Positions 36,805 through 47,149 of a DNA stretch of 64,000 nucleotides are shown in pieces (within the stretch, counting starts at the first letter, position 1; each line of letters begins with the position of its first letter). Below the pieces are notes generated by a model that did not search any database, was not told where the DNA came from, and saw nothing but the letters and a program-made list of their open reading frames with translations. Position numbers and translations under genes: made by a program. This DNA is from CAVVEQ01 sp963804865 (GTDB lineage: Bacteria; Chloroflexota; Anaerolineae; Anaerolineales; Anaerolineaceae), in the NCBI GenBank assembly GCA_963804865.1, contig CAWDSH010000001.1:1240001-1304000 (forward strand), read 5' to 3'.

Positions 36805-39256
36805 TTAGATAAAGATAACCGCATTCGAATCATCGGATGCGGCCAGCATGGTGGCAACTCCGACGGTCTCGATGCCATCGATCAATTCCTCGCGCTTGAT
36901 GCCCATCAGGTCCATGGACATCTGACATGCCATGAGCCTGACGCCGTTATCCAGCGCGGTTTGCAGCATCACGGGCAGTAAATCAACATTCTTTTCTTTC
37001 ATGATGCTTTTGATCATGGCGTCGCCTATACCAGCCATGTGCATGTTCGAAAGCTGGGCTTTCTGGGTGCCACGCGGCATCATAAAGCCAAACATGCGCT
37101 CGATGAAGGTCTTTTTTACCTTGACGGGTTCATTCTTGCGCAGCAGATTCAGTCCCCAGAAGGTGAAGAACATGGAGGCTTTATGCCCAGAAGCGATCAC
37201 GCCATTGGCGATGATGAAACCGGCAATCGCCTTATCCAATTCACCGGAGAAAATGACCAGGGTCTTATCCATGCCCATGGATGCCCCAGCTGCCTGCCTG
37301 GGAGCACCTTTTTGTATCCTGGCAGTGATCACGCCTTTATCGCTATCCAGCGAGAGCAGGCGATTACCGGTGGATTGAGCCCAGGATTCAACATCGGTAG
37401 TGAAGCCAAAATCGGTGGCCTGCACTGTGACAACATCTCCCTCATTGACATCCTTTATCTTGTTGTAGAGCTTGAGGATTGGACCCGGGCACTGCAGCCC
37501 ACAGGCATCGACTGAATATTCGGCGCCTGGAGCGGCAACTGCCGGCGGTATTTCTGTAATTTCTTCGCGGCTGCTGACGGTGACATGCTCAAAGACATCA
37601 AAGTTGGACTGCCGCCCGATGGCATGCGAATAGGTTTTGTATCCACCAGTCAGATTGTAGGCATCAAAGCCAAGCTGGCTGAGCGCGCGCGCCGCAAAAT
37701 AGGAGCGCTGCCCAGTCTGGCAGTAGATCAGCACCGGTTTATCTTTGGGAATCTCGTTGATATGCTAGGCGAAGTCCCTGCAAGGGGATATTGATCGAGC
37801 CATCGATCGTTCCCAAAGCCAATTCTTCCGGCAGTCTTACATCCAGAATGGTGAAGGCATGGCGGTCAAGTTTATTGACCTCACTCCAATGCATTACTTT
37901 GACATCCCCACGCAGTACGTTGGCAGCTGTGAAACCGACAATGTTGACCGGGTCACGGGAGGAGCTGTAAGGCGGAGCGTATGCCAATTCCAATTCTTCA
38001 AGGTCATAGACTTTCAATCCAGCGTACATAGCTGTGGCGATGACATCGATGCGTTTTTCCACGCCATCGACGCCAACCGCCTGGGCACCGTAGATCTTTC
38101 CTTCGGGGCTGAAAAGCAGCTTCAACGCCATGGGGGAAGCCCCCGGGTAATAACCGGCATGACTGGAGGCATGCACAATAACATTATTATTAGGCAAACC
38201 TGCCTGATCGAGTTGCCGCTGGTTCAAGCCAACAGCAGCCACGGTCAGATCGAAAACCTTGACCACGGAAGTGCCAATGACGCCATTGAAGCTGGCATCC
38301 TTGCCGGAGATATGATCCGCCGCCACGCGCGCCTGGCGTGAGGCAGGTCCAGCCAACGCCAGAGCGGTGGCTTCGTTAGTGATGCGGTTGTTCAATTGAG
38401 CCACATCTCCAACCGCGTAGATATCCGGATCGGAGGTCTGCATATGTTTGTTGGTGATCACCGTACCGCGCAAACCAAGCTCCAAGCCAGCGTCTTTTGC
38501 AAGCTTATTCTCCGGACGTACACCAATCGATAGGATGACCATGTCCGCATCCACCGTGCGGTCACTGGAAAGACAAATGGAAAGCGAGCCATCCGCATTC
38601 TTCTCAATGCTTTTGAGCCCGTCACCCAGCGCCAGGCGGATCTTCTTGAAAATCAGGTGCTGGTGAACGAGGGACGCCATCTCGAAATCGATGGGCGCCA
38701 TCACCTGGTTGAGCATCTCGATCAGGGTGATATTCACCCCGCGATGCTGCAGGTTTTCAGCGATCTCAAGCCCAATAAAACCGCCACCCACGACAACTGC
38801 GCGCGCCGGTTTCTTTTGATCTACATGAGACTTTATCTTGTCCATGTCCTGCAGATTGCGTAACGTAAAAACGCCCGGCAGATCAACACCCGGAAGGGGC
38901 GGGATGATGGGTTCTGCCCCCGGGGAGAGCACCAGCTTATCGTACTGCTCGTCGTATTCACGACCGGATTGGACTTCCCGCACGGTCACTGTCTTTTTAG
39001 TCCGGTTGATGCGGATGACCTCGTGCAGCACCCGCGACTCGATATTGAGCATCTCTTTGAGGCTCTCAGGGGTAACCACCAGTAATTTTTCCCGTTCCTG
39101 AATGACCTCGCCGATATGATAGGGCAATCCGCAGTTGGCGAATGAGATATTCGGTCCCCTCTCGAACATGATGATCTCGGCTTTTTCGTCCATGCGCCGC
39201 AGACGGGCTGCCGTGCTGGCGCCACCAGCTACACCACCAATAATAACTACTTTCAT
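36805..39256 (-). CDS. CoA-disulfide/persulfide reductase fused to rhodanese, TusA and DsrE-like domains (one-base frameshift)
   Basis: One polypeptide of about 816 residues once an extra base near 37767 is removed. Residues 1-450: FAD/NAD(P)H disulfide reductase with GGVAGGAS, the redox Cys in SFANCGLPYHIG and VVGGGFIGLEIAENL. Then a rhodanese domain (ILDVRLPEELALGTIDGSIN before the shift; VLIYCQTGQRS with the active Cys after it), a TusA domain (DACGLQCPGPI) and a DsrE/DsrF-like domain (KTLVIFSGELDKAIAGFIIA; LMACQMSMDLMG). Known relatives reduce CoA-disulfide or persulfides; the added sulfur-carrier domains suggest in-chain sulfur transfer. Divergent from the methyltransferase gene. Confidence 0.88.
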
Positions 39257-39439
39257 GGATCAATACTCCTTATAAAATTTGGTACATTATAAATGGATTA
39301 TGATGAAATCACTAACATGTATACAATGCTGAGTGCATTAATATAAAATAGACGGAATCAAATTGGTCTTAGTATAATGAATCTTCCATATGGGGATTAT
39401 CCAGATTTCCTAACCCAGATAAACCGCAAATAAAAGCCA

Positions 39440-40070
39440 ATGGATCAATTCGATCAAAGCAAATTGCGCAACGCCCTGCGCGAATTTTATGATAAGACTG
39501 CCCTCCTCCGGGAAGCCAGTGAGATTCAGGATTGGAAGATCAACGAGAGGGCAAAGTTTCCTATCCTTGCTGCAAAAAGAGTATAAACAAACGCTGCTTG
39601 AAGTTGGCGCGGGTGTAGGGCGCGACGGACTTTTTTTTCAGGACCACGCGTTGGAGATCACCTGCGTCGACCTCTCGCCAGTCATGGTCGAGTTGTGCCG
39701 CAATAAAGGCTTGACCGCCCATGTCATGGACGTCGCCGACTTGCGCTTCCCGGATGCATCCTTCGATGCGGTCTATTCCATGAACAGCATGCTTCACTTA
39801 CCCAAAATCGAGTTTCCCAATGCTCTTCGGGAAATCGATCGATTACTCAAACAGGATGGACTGTTCTACCTGGGCGTCTACGGCGGGTTTGACCATGAGG
39901 GTATATATGAAGATGATTTCATGGAACCAAAACGTTTCTTCTCGCACTTTACCGACGAGCGGATCCAGGTTGAAGCAGCCAAATTTTTCGACATACAATC
40001 ATTTAACGCCATCATTTTCACCCCAACCGATCCACTCCACTTTCAGTCATTGGTGTTGCGAAAGAGATGA
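39440..40070 (+). CDS. Class I SAM-dependent methyltransferase (one-base frameshift)
   Basis: About 209 residues. The N-terminus (MDQFDQSKLRNALREFYDKT) is in one frame from ATG 39440; the rest continues after an extra G at 39549-39551. SAM-binding motif I is LLEVGAGVGRDGLFF, motif II acidic residue in ITCVDLSP, and FDAVYSMNSMLHLPK is the post-motif region. No neighbours share its strand, so the acceptor is unknown. Confidence 0.82.
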
Positions 40071-40114
40071 GCTTGAAAGTCTGAAATCAGGGAGTCAATT
40101 TTCTACCTATCAGG

Positions 40115-40957
40115 TCAACCCTTCAGCCCGGAGATCACCACGCTATCCAGGATGAATCGCTGTGCGAAAAAGAAGACGATGATCAGGGGGATGGTCGTGA
40201 GGACTGCGGCGGTCATGATGGTCGGCCACTGCTGAACGGTAAGATTGATGTTAAACAAAGTGGATACGTAGACCGGTAGCGTATACATATCAACCGTCTG
40301 CAAGTACATCAACGGGGTGAGCAGGTTATTCCAGTAACCGACAAAAAGGAATGTCGCGACCGTTGCCAGGGGAGCCTTCACCAGGGGCAGCACGATCGTC
40401 CACCAGATCTGGATATGGTCCGCGCCATCCACGACAGCCGATTCATCCAGCTCCTTGGGTATCTGAGCCATGGACTGTCTTAAAAGGAATACCATCGCAG
40501 CACCACCGGCGAAATACCCGGGGATGATGATCGGATTGAAGGTCCCCACCCAACCCAGCTTGCTGAAAAATACGTATTGAGGGACGATCAGGGCTTGTGC
40601 CGGGATCATCATCGTGGAAAGCATCAGGAAGAAGACAATATTCCGTCCCGGCCATTCCACGCGGCTAAATGCGTAGGCAACCGCGGCGATGGATAGCAAT
40701 GTGCCAGCCAGCGCCAGGGTTACATAAAACACCGAGTTGAAATAGGCGCGCAGGAAATTTTGATTCTGGAATATATTTATATATGCTGCGAAGGTCGCTT
40801 GCCTCGGGAACCAGATAATGCCTGCTGAGTTGGCTTCCTCAAGGGTTTTCAAGGACGTGGAAATCATCCAAAACAACGGGAACGTCATGATAATGGATGA
40901 TCCAGTGAGCAGGATATAGAGCAAAATGCTTTTAATGATTGATCCGTAACGTTTCAT
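40115..40957 (-). CDS. Sugar ABC transporter permease, MalG type
   Basis: 280 residues, six transmembrane segments, CUT1 family. The EAA loop is ELDESAVVDGADHIQIWWTI, with conserved Gly. The C-terminus VISGLKG is typical of the family. It is the last gene of the operon and starts 9 bases after its partner permease. Confidence 0.93.
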   Translation of the reverse strand: MKRYGSIIKSILLYILLTGSSIIMTFPLFWMISTSLKTLEEANSAGIIWFPRQATFAAYINIFQNQNFLRAYFNSVFYVTLALAGTLLSIAAVAYAFSRVEWPGRNIVFFLMLSTMMIPAQALIVPQYVFFSKLGWVGTFNPIIIPGYFAGGAAMVFLLRQSMAQIPKELDESAVVDGADHIQIWWTIVLPLVKAPLATVATFLFVGYWNNLLTPLMYLQTVDMYTLPVYVSTLFNINLTVQQWPTIMTAAVLTTIPLIIVFFFAQRFILDSVVISGLKG

Positions 40958-40966
40958 TCCGCTCTC

Positions 40967-42121
40967 CTAGTACAGCTCATAATTGACCCATCGCTTCTGA
41001 AAAGCGAACTGGATCAAGGTGACGATCAGGATGATAACCAGGATCACCCAGGAAATCGCAGATCCATACCCGATCTCAAAATGGCTGAAGGTCTTTTGCC
41101 ACAAGTAGTAGACCATTGAAATAGTGGATGATACAAGCGGCTGGTTATCCCGGTAAAGCACATAAATGGGCTCAAAGATCTGCAGCATGGCGATCAAGCC
41201 CACGATCAGGTTATAAAAGATATAGGGGGTCAGAAGGGGAAAAGAGATCCTCCAAAATCGCTGCCAGCTTGAAGCGCCATCCACGTCCGCTGCTTCGGTC
41301 AGCTCCCTGGGGATATTCTTCAATCCCGCGAGGAAGATGAGCATCATCGCACCGCAGCCCCAAATCAAGAGCAAAACAACGGACATTTTCGTCCACAATG
41401 GGCTCTGAACCCATAATGGGACCCGATTCGCAGCAGGAAATCCGGCTTCGATCGTTTTATTTAACAGGTTGTATTTTCCAGTATTGAGCCCAAGAAATAC
41501 CGCGGTGATGACCTCCTGAACGAAAATGACCGCGCGATTGATGAAACTGGCCGGCGGAAGCGCATTTGAAATCGCGCGGATGATCTGATTGATGATCCCG
41601 GTGCCGGTATTCAACATCAAACGCCAGCATAACAGCACAGCGGTATTGAAGCCCAAGACGACCGGCAGGTAAAATGCCATGCGAAAGATGCGCTCGCCTT
41701 TCATCCTCTGGTTGAGCAGGACTGCCAGCAGCAGCGCTGCACCCATCTGCAGCGGCAAGCCGATGACGGTCAGATAGAGGGTATTGATAATTGAAGCGCG
41801 GAAGGCATCGTCCTCGAATAATAACGTCGCATAATTGCTGAATTCGATCCAATTGGGAGCTTCGCTGGACGTGACCCGGTAATCCGTGAAACTCCAATAA
41901 AAGGAAAATCCCAAGGGTACGACCACAAAGATCAGGAAACCGACGATCCAGGGAGCTGCGAAAAAATATCCCGCGAAGGTGCTGTTCTGCTTCATGGGAG
42001 ATGCCCCGCGAGCCTTCACGAGCGTCTTAGCAAGGTATCCCAAGCCGTAACAACTTGCGATGATAAACAAAATGGCGAATGCAGCCGTGAATAAAACATT
42101 CAAGTAGGGATTTTCAGGCAC
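40967..42121 (-). CDS. Sugar ABC transporter permease, MalF type
   Basis: 384 residues; longer than many MalF-type subunits because of an extra N-terminal helix (about residues 8-33). EAA loop ELTEAADVDGASSWQRFWRI. Start is GTG at 42121 with GGAGGTGCTGC in front. No ATPase gene lies in this operon, as is common for CUT1 systems that share an MsmK-like ATPase encoded elsewhere. Confidence 0.92.
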   Translation of the reverse strand: MPENPYLNVLFTAAFAILFIIASCYGLGYLAKTLVKARGASPMKQNSTFAGYFFAAPWIVGFLIFVVVPLGFSFYWSFTDYRVTSSEAPNWIEFSNYATLLFEDDAFRASIINTLYLTVIGLPLQMGAALLLAVLLNQRMKGERIFRMAFYLPVVLGFNTAVLLCWRLMLNTGTGIINQIIRAISNALPPASFINRAVIFVQEVITAVFLGLNTGKYNLLNKTIEAGFPAANRVPLWVQSPLWTKMSVVLLLIWGCGAMMLIFLAGLKNIPRELTEAADVDGASSWQRFWRISFPLLTPYIFYNLIVGLIAMLQIFEPIYVLYRDNQPLVSSTISMVYYLWQKTFSHFEIGYGSAISWVILVIILIVTLIQFAFQKRWVNYELY

Positions 42122-42145
42122 GCAGCACCTCCATAAAACAATAAG

Positions 42146-42178
42146 AAGGTTGGGTGGGAATACTTCCCACCCAACCTT
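42146..42178 (-). terminator. Intercistronic hairpin after binding-protein gene
   Basis: Perfect 15-bp stem AAGGTTGGGTGGGAA (42146-42160) / TTCCCACCCAACCTT (42164-42178), three-base loop. Lies between receptor and MalF-type permease genes. Confidence 0.75.
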
Positions 42179-42195
42179 TATAGCATAATCCTAAA

Positions 42196-43557
42196 TTATT
42201 TGAGCGCTGCCACGTAATCTTCCTGGATCTTGGCAACGACATCCTCGGGAGTGTATTCCTCTGTGATCAATTTTCCGAGGGCATCCTGCATGATGGTGGA
42301 CAATTTGGCAGCTTCCTTGATGCCAGCAAAGCCGACACCATATTTCGCCGCCAGTTCCGCCTCGATCTTGAGCTGCGGGGATTCAACCACATACCCAAAT
42401 TGCGAATCATTTCGGGATGGGATCAAACCCATGGTCGAGTTCCACTTGTTGTTGGCTTCCTTGCTGAAGGCCGCTTTCAACCATTCAGCTGCGAGCTCCT
42501 TGTTGGGGCTGTAATCCGCGACCGCCAGCCAGTCATTGAACGCCAGCACAACCGGTTTACTGTTCGGGAAGTTGGCCGGATCACCATAGAATGGATCAAG
42601 GCTAACCTTTTCCCAAATCGGCTGAGTGAATGGAGGTGCCGCCCAACCGGAGTGGGCAAGGCAGACTGCACCGTTATCCTTACCGGTTTCAGCGTTGACA
42701 TCGATGACCGAACCTTGACCAGCGGGCAAGGCACCCACCGCATCGGCTGCCGGACCATAGGTAGCCAGGCGCATATCGAGCATGAATTGCGTGGTCGCCA
42801 GGGCTTCAGGTGAATCGAAGTTGGGCGAACCATCAGCTTTATACAATTCGCCGCCCAATGAATAGAACACCAGCAGCCACCACTGCCAGTCTGCCATGGA
42901 TGCGGCATCGACGGGAACGAGTGCCTGCTGTGCGAGGGAATTGGTCGCAGCATCGATGACAGACGCCTTCTTGGCAAATTCAACCCATTCCGCGAAATTC
43001 TGCGGTGTGCCGCTCGTCCAGCCTGCTTTTTCCATCAAATCCGTTCTGCAGAAAACGTAACGCGGGGCAGTGAAGATGGGAAGTCCGCGCAGCTTGCCTT
43101 CAAATTTGGCGTTCTCGAGGGCAGGACCGAAATTCTTGATGTCCGCCCAGGCTGCTTCACCCAGGTAAGGATCCATATCCGCGAGGCTCTCGCCATAAAG
43201 CGTGTTCATTTCAGAGCCGAGGTTGATGATATCCGGACCCTCCTTGGCGGCGAAGAAACCACTGAACGTGGTATCCCAGCCAGACCAGGAACCCTCGGTG
43301 ATCTCGACGGTAACCCCCGGGTGCGCGGCTTCGAAAGCCGGATTGATATCGCTCTTCAGCCAGGCGATGGTATCGGGGGTGTAATCGAGCAGGTAGATCT
43401 TGAGCGTCACTGGCTCCGCAGGTTCTTCAACAGCCGGAGCCTCCGGCTCCTCAACTACGGGAGCTTCCGTGGCAACGGGTGTCTGCTTCCCGCACGCTGA
43501 TAGCAAAATGCTTGCCATCATCAAAACAGATAAAACGACGAACCATTTTTTATGCAT
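42196..43557 (-). CDS. Sugar ABC transporter substrate-binding lipoprotein (family 1)
   Basis: 453-residue extracellular solute-binding protein of the CUT1 type. Lipobox LSAC near residue 21, Val/Glu/Pro linker, then the family-1 fold (VTLKIYLLDYTPDTIAW; GPDIINLGSEMNTLYGE; TDLMEKAGW; LAFNDWLAVADYSPNKELA). Part of an operon with a PIG-L deacetylase and ROK proteins upstream, which favours an amino-sugar oligosaccharide as ligand. Confidence 0.93.
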   Translation of the reverse strand: MHKKWFVVLSVLMMASILLSACGKQTPVATEAPVVEEPEAPAVEEPAEPVTLKIYLLDYTPDTIAWLKSDINPAFEAAHPGVTVEITEGSWSGWDTTFSGFFAAKEGPDIINLGSEMNTLYGESLADMDPYLGEAAWADIKNFGPALENAKFEGKLRGLPIFTAPRYVFCRTDLMEKAGWTSGTPQNFAEWVEFAKKASVIDAATNSLAQQALVPVDAASMADWQWWLLVFYSLGGELYKADGSPNFDSPEALATTQFMLDMRLATYGPAADAVGALPAGQGSVIDVNAETGKDNGAVCLAHSGWAAPPFTQPIWEKVSLDPFYGDPANFPNSKPVVLAFNDWLAVADYSPNKELAAEWLKAAFSKEANNKWNSTMGLIPSRNDSQFGYVVESPQLKIEAELAAKYGVGFAGIKEAAKLSTIMQDALGKLITEEYTPEDVVAKIQEDYVAALK

Positions 43558-43674
43558 TTTTTCTCCTCCAAGGATCTTTCAATATGGATTGGTTGTTTTT
43601 ACTGAAATCTTAAGTGGTTTAAATTTTCCTTATCACTCCTTTCTGTGGAACATCCGAATGCTGATCTGAGGATC

Positions 43675-44523
43675 TCAAATCAGCTTTTTCAATCTCCCAG
43701 CAATATCCTGCTCCATGCGCTGGATGAAGCCCTGGATGAATTCTTCCGGATCCAGGTCATCTTCCCTGATCAATAAGCTCATATCCATGGCAAAAGTCAG
43801 GCCGGTCGAATTATCCACACCATGAGATTCAAAATAAGTAGCATTGGCGCGACGGCGTCCCATCGTCGCGAGATCGTAACGCTTGCCGCCTGCAATTTGA
43901 GAATCAAATATTCCAAGGAGAGCGTTCTGCAAATTTTCATGTTGTGAAGCATCGAGTATCACCTTATCCGTATCCACGAGCCAGTCCAGTGAACGCCATA
44001 CTTCACAACCGATGAGTTGATTGGGTCTTTCTTTTTTATCCAGCTTTCGGATGGCCCGAATCACTCTTAAAGCAACCGCCACATGGGTATCGTGTTTATC
44101 AGCCAGATTATGGGTAAAGACGATGCCGGGATGGGTAGCCTTGAAAATCGTTAACAAGTCATCGATCACATCAGGGTTATTCCCATCTTTTACCGAACCG
44201 CTTGGATAATCCAGGAATATCTGTGCAGCATATTCACCCACCACGGCAGCTTTCTTTTGCTCCTTGATGCGCACCAACCGCATTTCCTCATCGGTATATT
44301 TTCCGTACAAGCCCATGCGTGGTGAACCGCGTCCATCCGTGACCACGACAGCGGTGAACCATTTTTCCTGTTGCTGGAAGCACTCAATGATTGGCTGCGC
44401 AGACATGATCTCAACGTCGTCCTGATGCGCTGCAACACACAGATGAGTCGTGCGTGCAAGCGCTGACGCTGCAGGTTCCTGGTCCGGTATGAAAAGTTCA
44501 GCAGTCTTGGAGTGAAGATCCAT
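43675..44523 (-). CDS. PIG-L family zinc-dependent deacetylase
   Basis: LmbE/PIG-L deacetylase, 282 residues, acting on N-acetyl-glucosaminyl compounds in known members. Zinc and catalytic motif AAHQDDVE near residue 33 (family AHPDD, Gln replacing Pro) and the third His in HDTHVA (near 150). GRGSPRMGLYG is the usual substrate loop. Start ATG 44523, 7 bases after the upstream stop and behind AAGGA, replaces a longer in-frame start lying inside that gene. Confidence 0.87.
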   Translation of the reverse strand: MDLHSKTAELFIPDQEPAASALARTTHLCVAAHQDDVEIMSAQPIIECFQQQEKWFTAVVVTDGRGSPRMGLYGKYTDEEMRLVRIKEQKKAAVVGEYAAQIFLDYPSGSVKDGNNPDVIDDLLTIFKATHPGIVFTHNLADKHDTHVAVALRVIRAIRKLDKKERPNQLIGCEVWRSLDWLVDTDKVILDASQHENLQNALLGIFDSQIAGGKRYDLATMGRRRANATYFESHGVDNSTGLTFAMDMSLLIREDDLDPEEFIQGFIQRMEQDIAGRLKKLI

Positions 44524-44530
44524 GTTTTCC

Positions 44531-45910
44531 TTATTTAACGATCGGCAGACTGGCTGCTGCCACCGATTGACCCACCCGGCGGATTTTCTCATCCGGCAGG
44601 TGAATTTCCATTGACTCAAGCAACTGGGGAAATTCATTCTCAAAAACGCTTTTGACACCATCGAGCAGCAAATTCCCTCCGATGCCCGAGGTACAGCGTC
44701 CCAGGATCAGCACATGCCTGATATTGTAAAAATCCGCATAATGCGCCAGGGCGTATCCCAAGTAAATGCCCATGCTCTGCCAGATCTGCACAGCGCCATC
44801 GTGACCTGATTCGAGTTTTTCCTGGACGAATTTCAACTTTTCCGCATCCGTGAGATTTACAGGGATGGTGATCTTTGCTGCTGCACACAATCGGAAAACA
44901 CACTGCTGGGAAAGGTAGGACGCCCCACACCCCCTATCTCCCGACCATTCCTCCACAGGTGCATTTGGGTTGTAATCGATCGGGGCAAAGGCGAGCTCAT
45001 TCAACCAGCCCATGATGCGGCCCTGGTCATTGACATAACCGCTGGCTTCACTTGAGCCTAGCGCTATCCCCAGGACCGAGTTATCGCCAATCGCCATCGA
45101 TCCGGCCAGGGCGGTCACATCGCCATCGTTGAGCACTTCGAGGGGAACGCCAAGCTCTCTACGAATATCACGGAAAAGTTGCCTGATATCATTGAATTTC
45201 TCAGGGGGAACTCCACGAAAGATCGAACCCACCATGGGGCGATTATCGATATAGATCCCCGCGGAACTTCCTCCAATGGCGTCCACGCGGGGCATCTTTT
45301 CGGAGGCTGCGCGTATGGCCGCCATGATCTCGCCATAGTGATAAAGCGGGTCAGCTTGTTTTGCCGGTTCCCAGATCACTTCCTCACTGAAAACCGATTT
45401 CCCATCCACGACGGCACTGACCTTTCGATCCGAAGCCCCCAGATCGAAGCCGATGCGGAATCCATTGAGGTTTCGCCCAAGTTGTTTACCCGGTTCATTT
45501 TCTTCCGGGACCTCATGCGGTTCACAATGAATGACCGAGAAACCCTTTTCATAGACTGTTTCGCCGAGAAAATGAAAATCAAACCTCCGCGGACCATCCG
45601 CCGAATAGATCGATCGCAATTGATCAAATATGGCTTTCGGACCACCCAAATAGAGCTTAAAACCGCCCCGTTGCCAGAGAAGAAATTTGACCATTCGCTC
45701 AACGATCTCAAAGTTGTCATTGAAATCTGGATGGTCTTCGGGATATATCGGGAGGTCAAATCGAGAGATCTCGCCACCATTCCGTTCCAAAGCGATGATC
45801 AAATTCGCATCCAATGGTCGTACCTTGCCCATGAAATGATGGTTCACCAGGACCGCCGGCTTGAATCCTTTATCTAGAGGAGGGATACAGGATGGTTCAA
45901 CCAGTCGCAT
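44531..45910 (-). CDS. ROK-like sugar-kinase-fold protein
   Basis: 459 residues. The ASKHA actin-like fold is shown by RIGFDLGASDRKVSAVVDG (phosphate 1 loop, about residue 150), LNDGDVTALAGS (phosphate 2) and GIALGSSEASGY. The ROK zinc motif CxCGxxGC is absent, and there is an N-terminal extension of about 145 residues, so it is an atypical ROK or related kinase. Its start overlaps the regulator gene by 14 bases; a start further in is possible because no good ribosome site is seen. Probably phosphorylates the deacetylated or imported sugar; inference from context. Confidence 0.7.
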   Translation of the reverse strand: MRLVEPSCIPPLDKGFKPAVLVNHHFMGKVRPLDANLIIALERNGGEISRFDLPIYPEDHPDFNDNFEIVERMVKFLLWQRGGFKLYLGGPKAIFDQLRSIYSADGPRRFDFHFLGETVYEKGFSVIHCEPHEVPEENEPGKQLGRNLNGFRIGFDLGASDRKVSAVVDGKSVFSEEVIWEPAKQADPLYHYGEIMAAIRAASEKMPRVDAIGGSSAGIYIDNRPMVGSIFRGVPPEKFNDIRQLFRDIRRELGVPLEVLNDGDVTALAGSMAIGDNSVLGIALGSSEASGYVNDQGRIMGWLNELAFAPIDYNPNAPVEEWSGDRGCGASYLSQQCVFRLCAAAKITIPVNLTDAEKLKFVQEKLESGHDGAVQIWQSMGIYLGYALAHYADFYNIRHVLILGRCTSGIGGNLLLDGVKSVFENEFPQLLESMEIHLPDEKIRRVGQSVAAASLPIVK

Positions 45911-47063
45911 TAGAACTCGACTCTCTCACAAATAAAAGAGAATATTCATCCAAAAGCAGGTACGCGGCTGCACCCAGGATGGATGCCTTGTATCCCAACG
46001 CCCCCAGCTCAATCTTCGTATTCTCCGATAAGCGTGAAAATGCAGCAGCATTCATGGAAGATTGAACGATGGTCAACCATGCATCCCCGAAAAAGGTCAT
46101 ATCACCCGTGAGAATGATCTTATGGATATTCAATGTGCCAATCAGATTGGCAAGGGAAATCCCCAGAAAATACCCAGCTTTTGAGATGACCTGTCTTGTC
46201 ACCGAATCCCCTGCTTCCAGCGATCGCTTCACCTGTTCCAGAGACTTCATGTTGAGTTGGCTTAATACTGCCTTCGCGCTGGAGACCGTTTCAAGACACC
46301 CGTTCTTTCCGCACCGGCAGGGGACGCCATTTTCCTGAACGACAACATGCCCGATTTCACCGGCGCTGCCCCCATCCCCCTGGAAGAGGCGACCATTGAT
46401 CAAGATCCCCGCCCCAATGCCATGCTTGACATTCACCACGACGAGGTTGGATTCCCGATCGTGGTTGCTGCCGTAGACATATTCGCCAATTGCAGCTGCC
46501 TGGCTGTCATTAAGCAGAAGGACAGGCAGTTTGAATTTATTCTGCAGCAGCTTCCCGAGCGGCAAATCCTTCCAATCCAAATTGACCGCATCGATCACGA
46601 CACCTTCGCGCGTGTTCACCAGGCCGGGCGTACCTACGCCAATCCCGACGACCGGTTTGTGTCCTTTCCTTAACAATTGCTGAATGATCTGGTAAACCGA
46701 TTCAATCGCAGCCTGACCTTTATCGTTTGCTGCCGGGAGCTCCACCGTTTCCTTGATCTCCCCCCGTAAATTCACAATCGCCCCAATGAACTTTTCCTGG
46801 GCGAGATTCAATCCGATCAGATATCTCGAATCCGGGATGACGCTGAGCAAAATGGGTGTTTTTCCACCCAGGGATTCTCCCTTCCCTATCTCACGGACCA
46901 AACCTTCATGGATAAGAATGCTAACCACGTCCGATACCGTAGTTCGGGTCAGGCTGGTGATGCGGGCGACTTCAGCGCGGCTGATTGATTCGTGCGCGAA
47001 GATCGTCCGCAGGACAAGATCGCGATTATGTTGTTTGGTTTGCTGGATTGTTGCTTTTTTCAT
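45897..47063 (-). CDS. ROK-family transcriptional regulator (NagC/XylR type)
   Basis: 388 residues. N-terminal winged helix-turn-helix (residues 14-70, SRAEVARITSLTRTTVSDVV) and C-terminal ROK sugar-sensing domain with intact zinc motif CRCGKNGC and GIGVGTPGLVN. First gene of a six-gene leftward operon (regulator, kinase-like, deacetylase, receptor, two permeases); it probably represses the operon until a sugar binds. Confidence 0.93.
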   Translation of the reverse strand: MKKATIQQTKQHNRDLVLRTIFAHESISRAEVARITSLTRTTVSDVVSILIHEGLVREIGKGESLGGKTPILLSVIPDSRYLIGLNLAQEKFIGAIVNLRGEIKETVELPAANDKGQAAIESVYQIIQQLLRKGHKPVVGIGVGTPGLVNTREGVVIDAVNLDWKDLPLGKLLQNKFKLPVLLLNDSQAAAIGEYVYGSNHDRESNLVVVNVKHGIGAGILINGRLFQGDGGSAGEIGHVVVQENGVPCRCGKNGCLETVSSAKAVLSQLNMKSLEQVKRSLEAGDSVTRQVISKAGYFLGISLANLIGTLNIHKIILTGDMTFFGDAWLTIVQSSMNAAAFSRLSENTKIELGALGYKASILGAAAYLLLDEYSLLFVRESSSNATG

Positions 47064-47149
47064 CCAAGTTCATCCTCATGCGAAATAGCAAATGATGGGA
47101 AAGCAACAGTAATAAAATACTTTGTAAATACATTGGACTAACAAACTAG

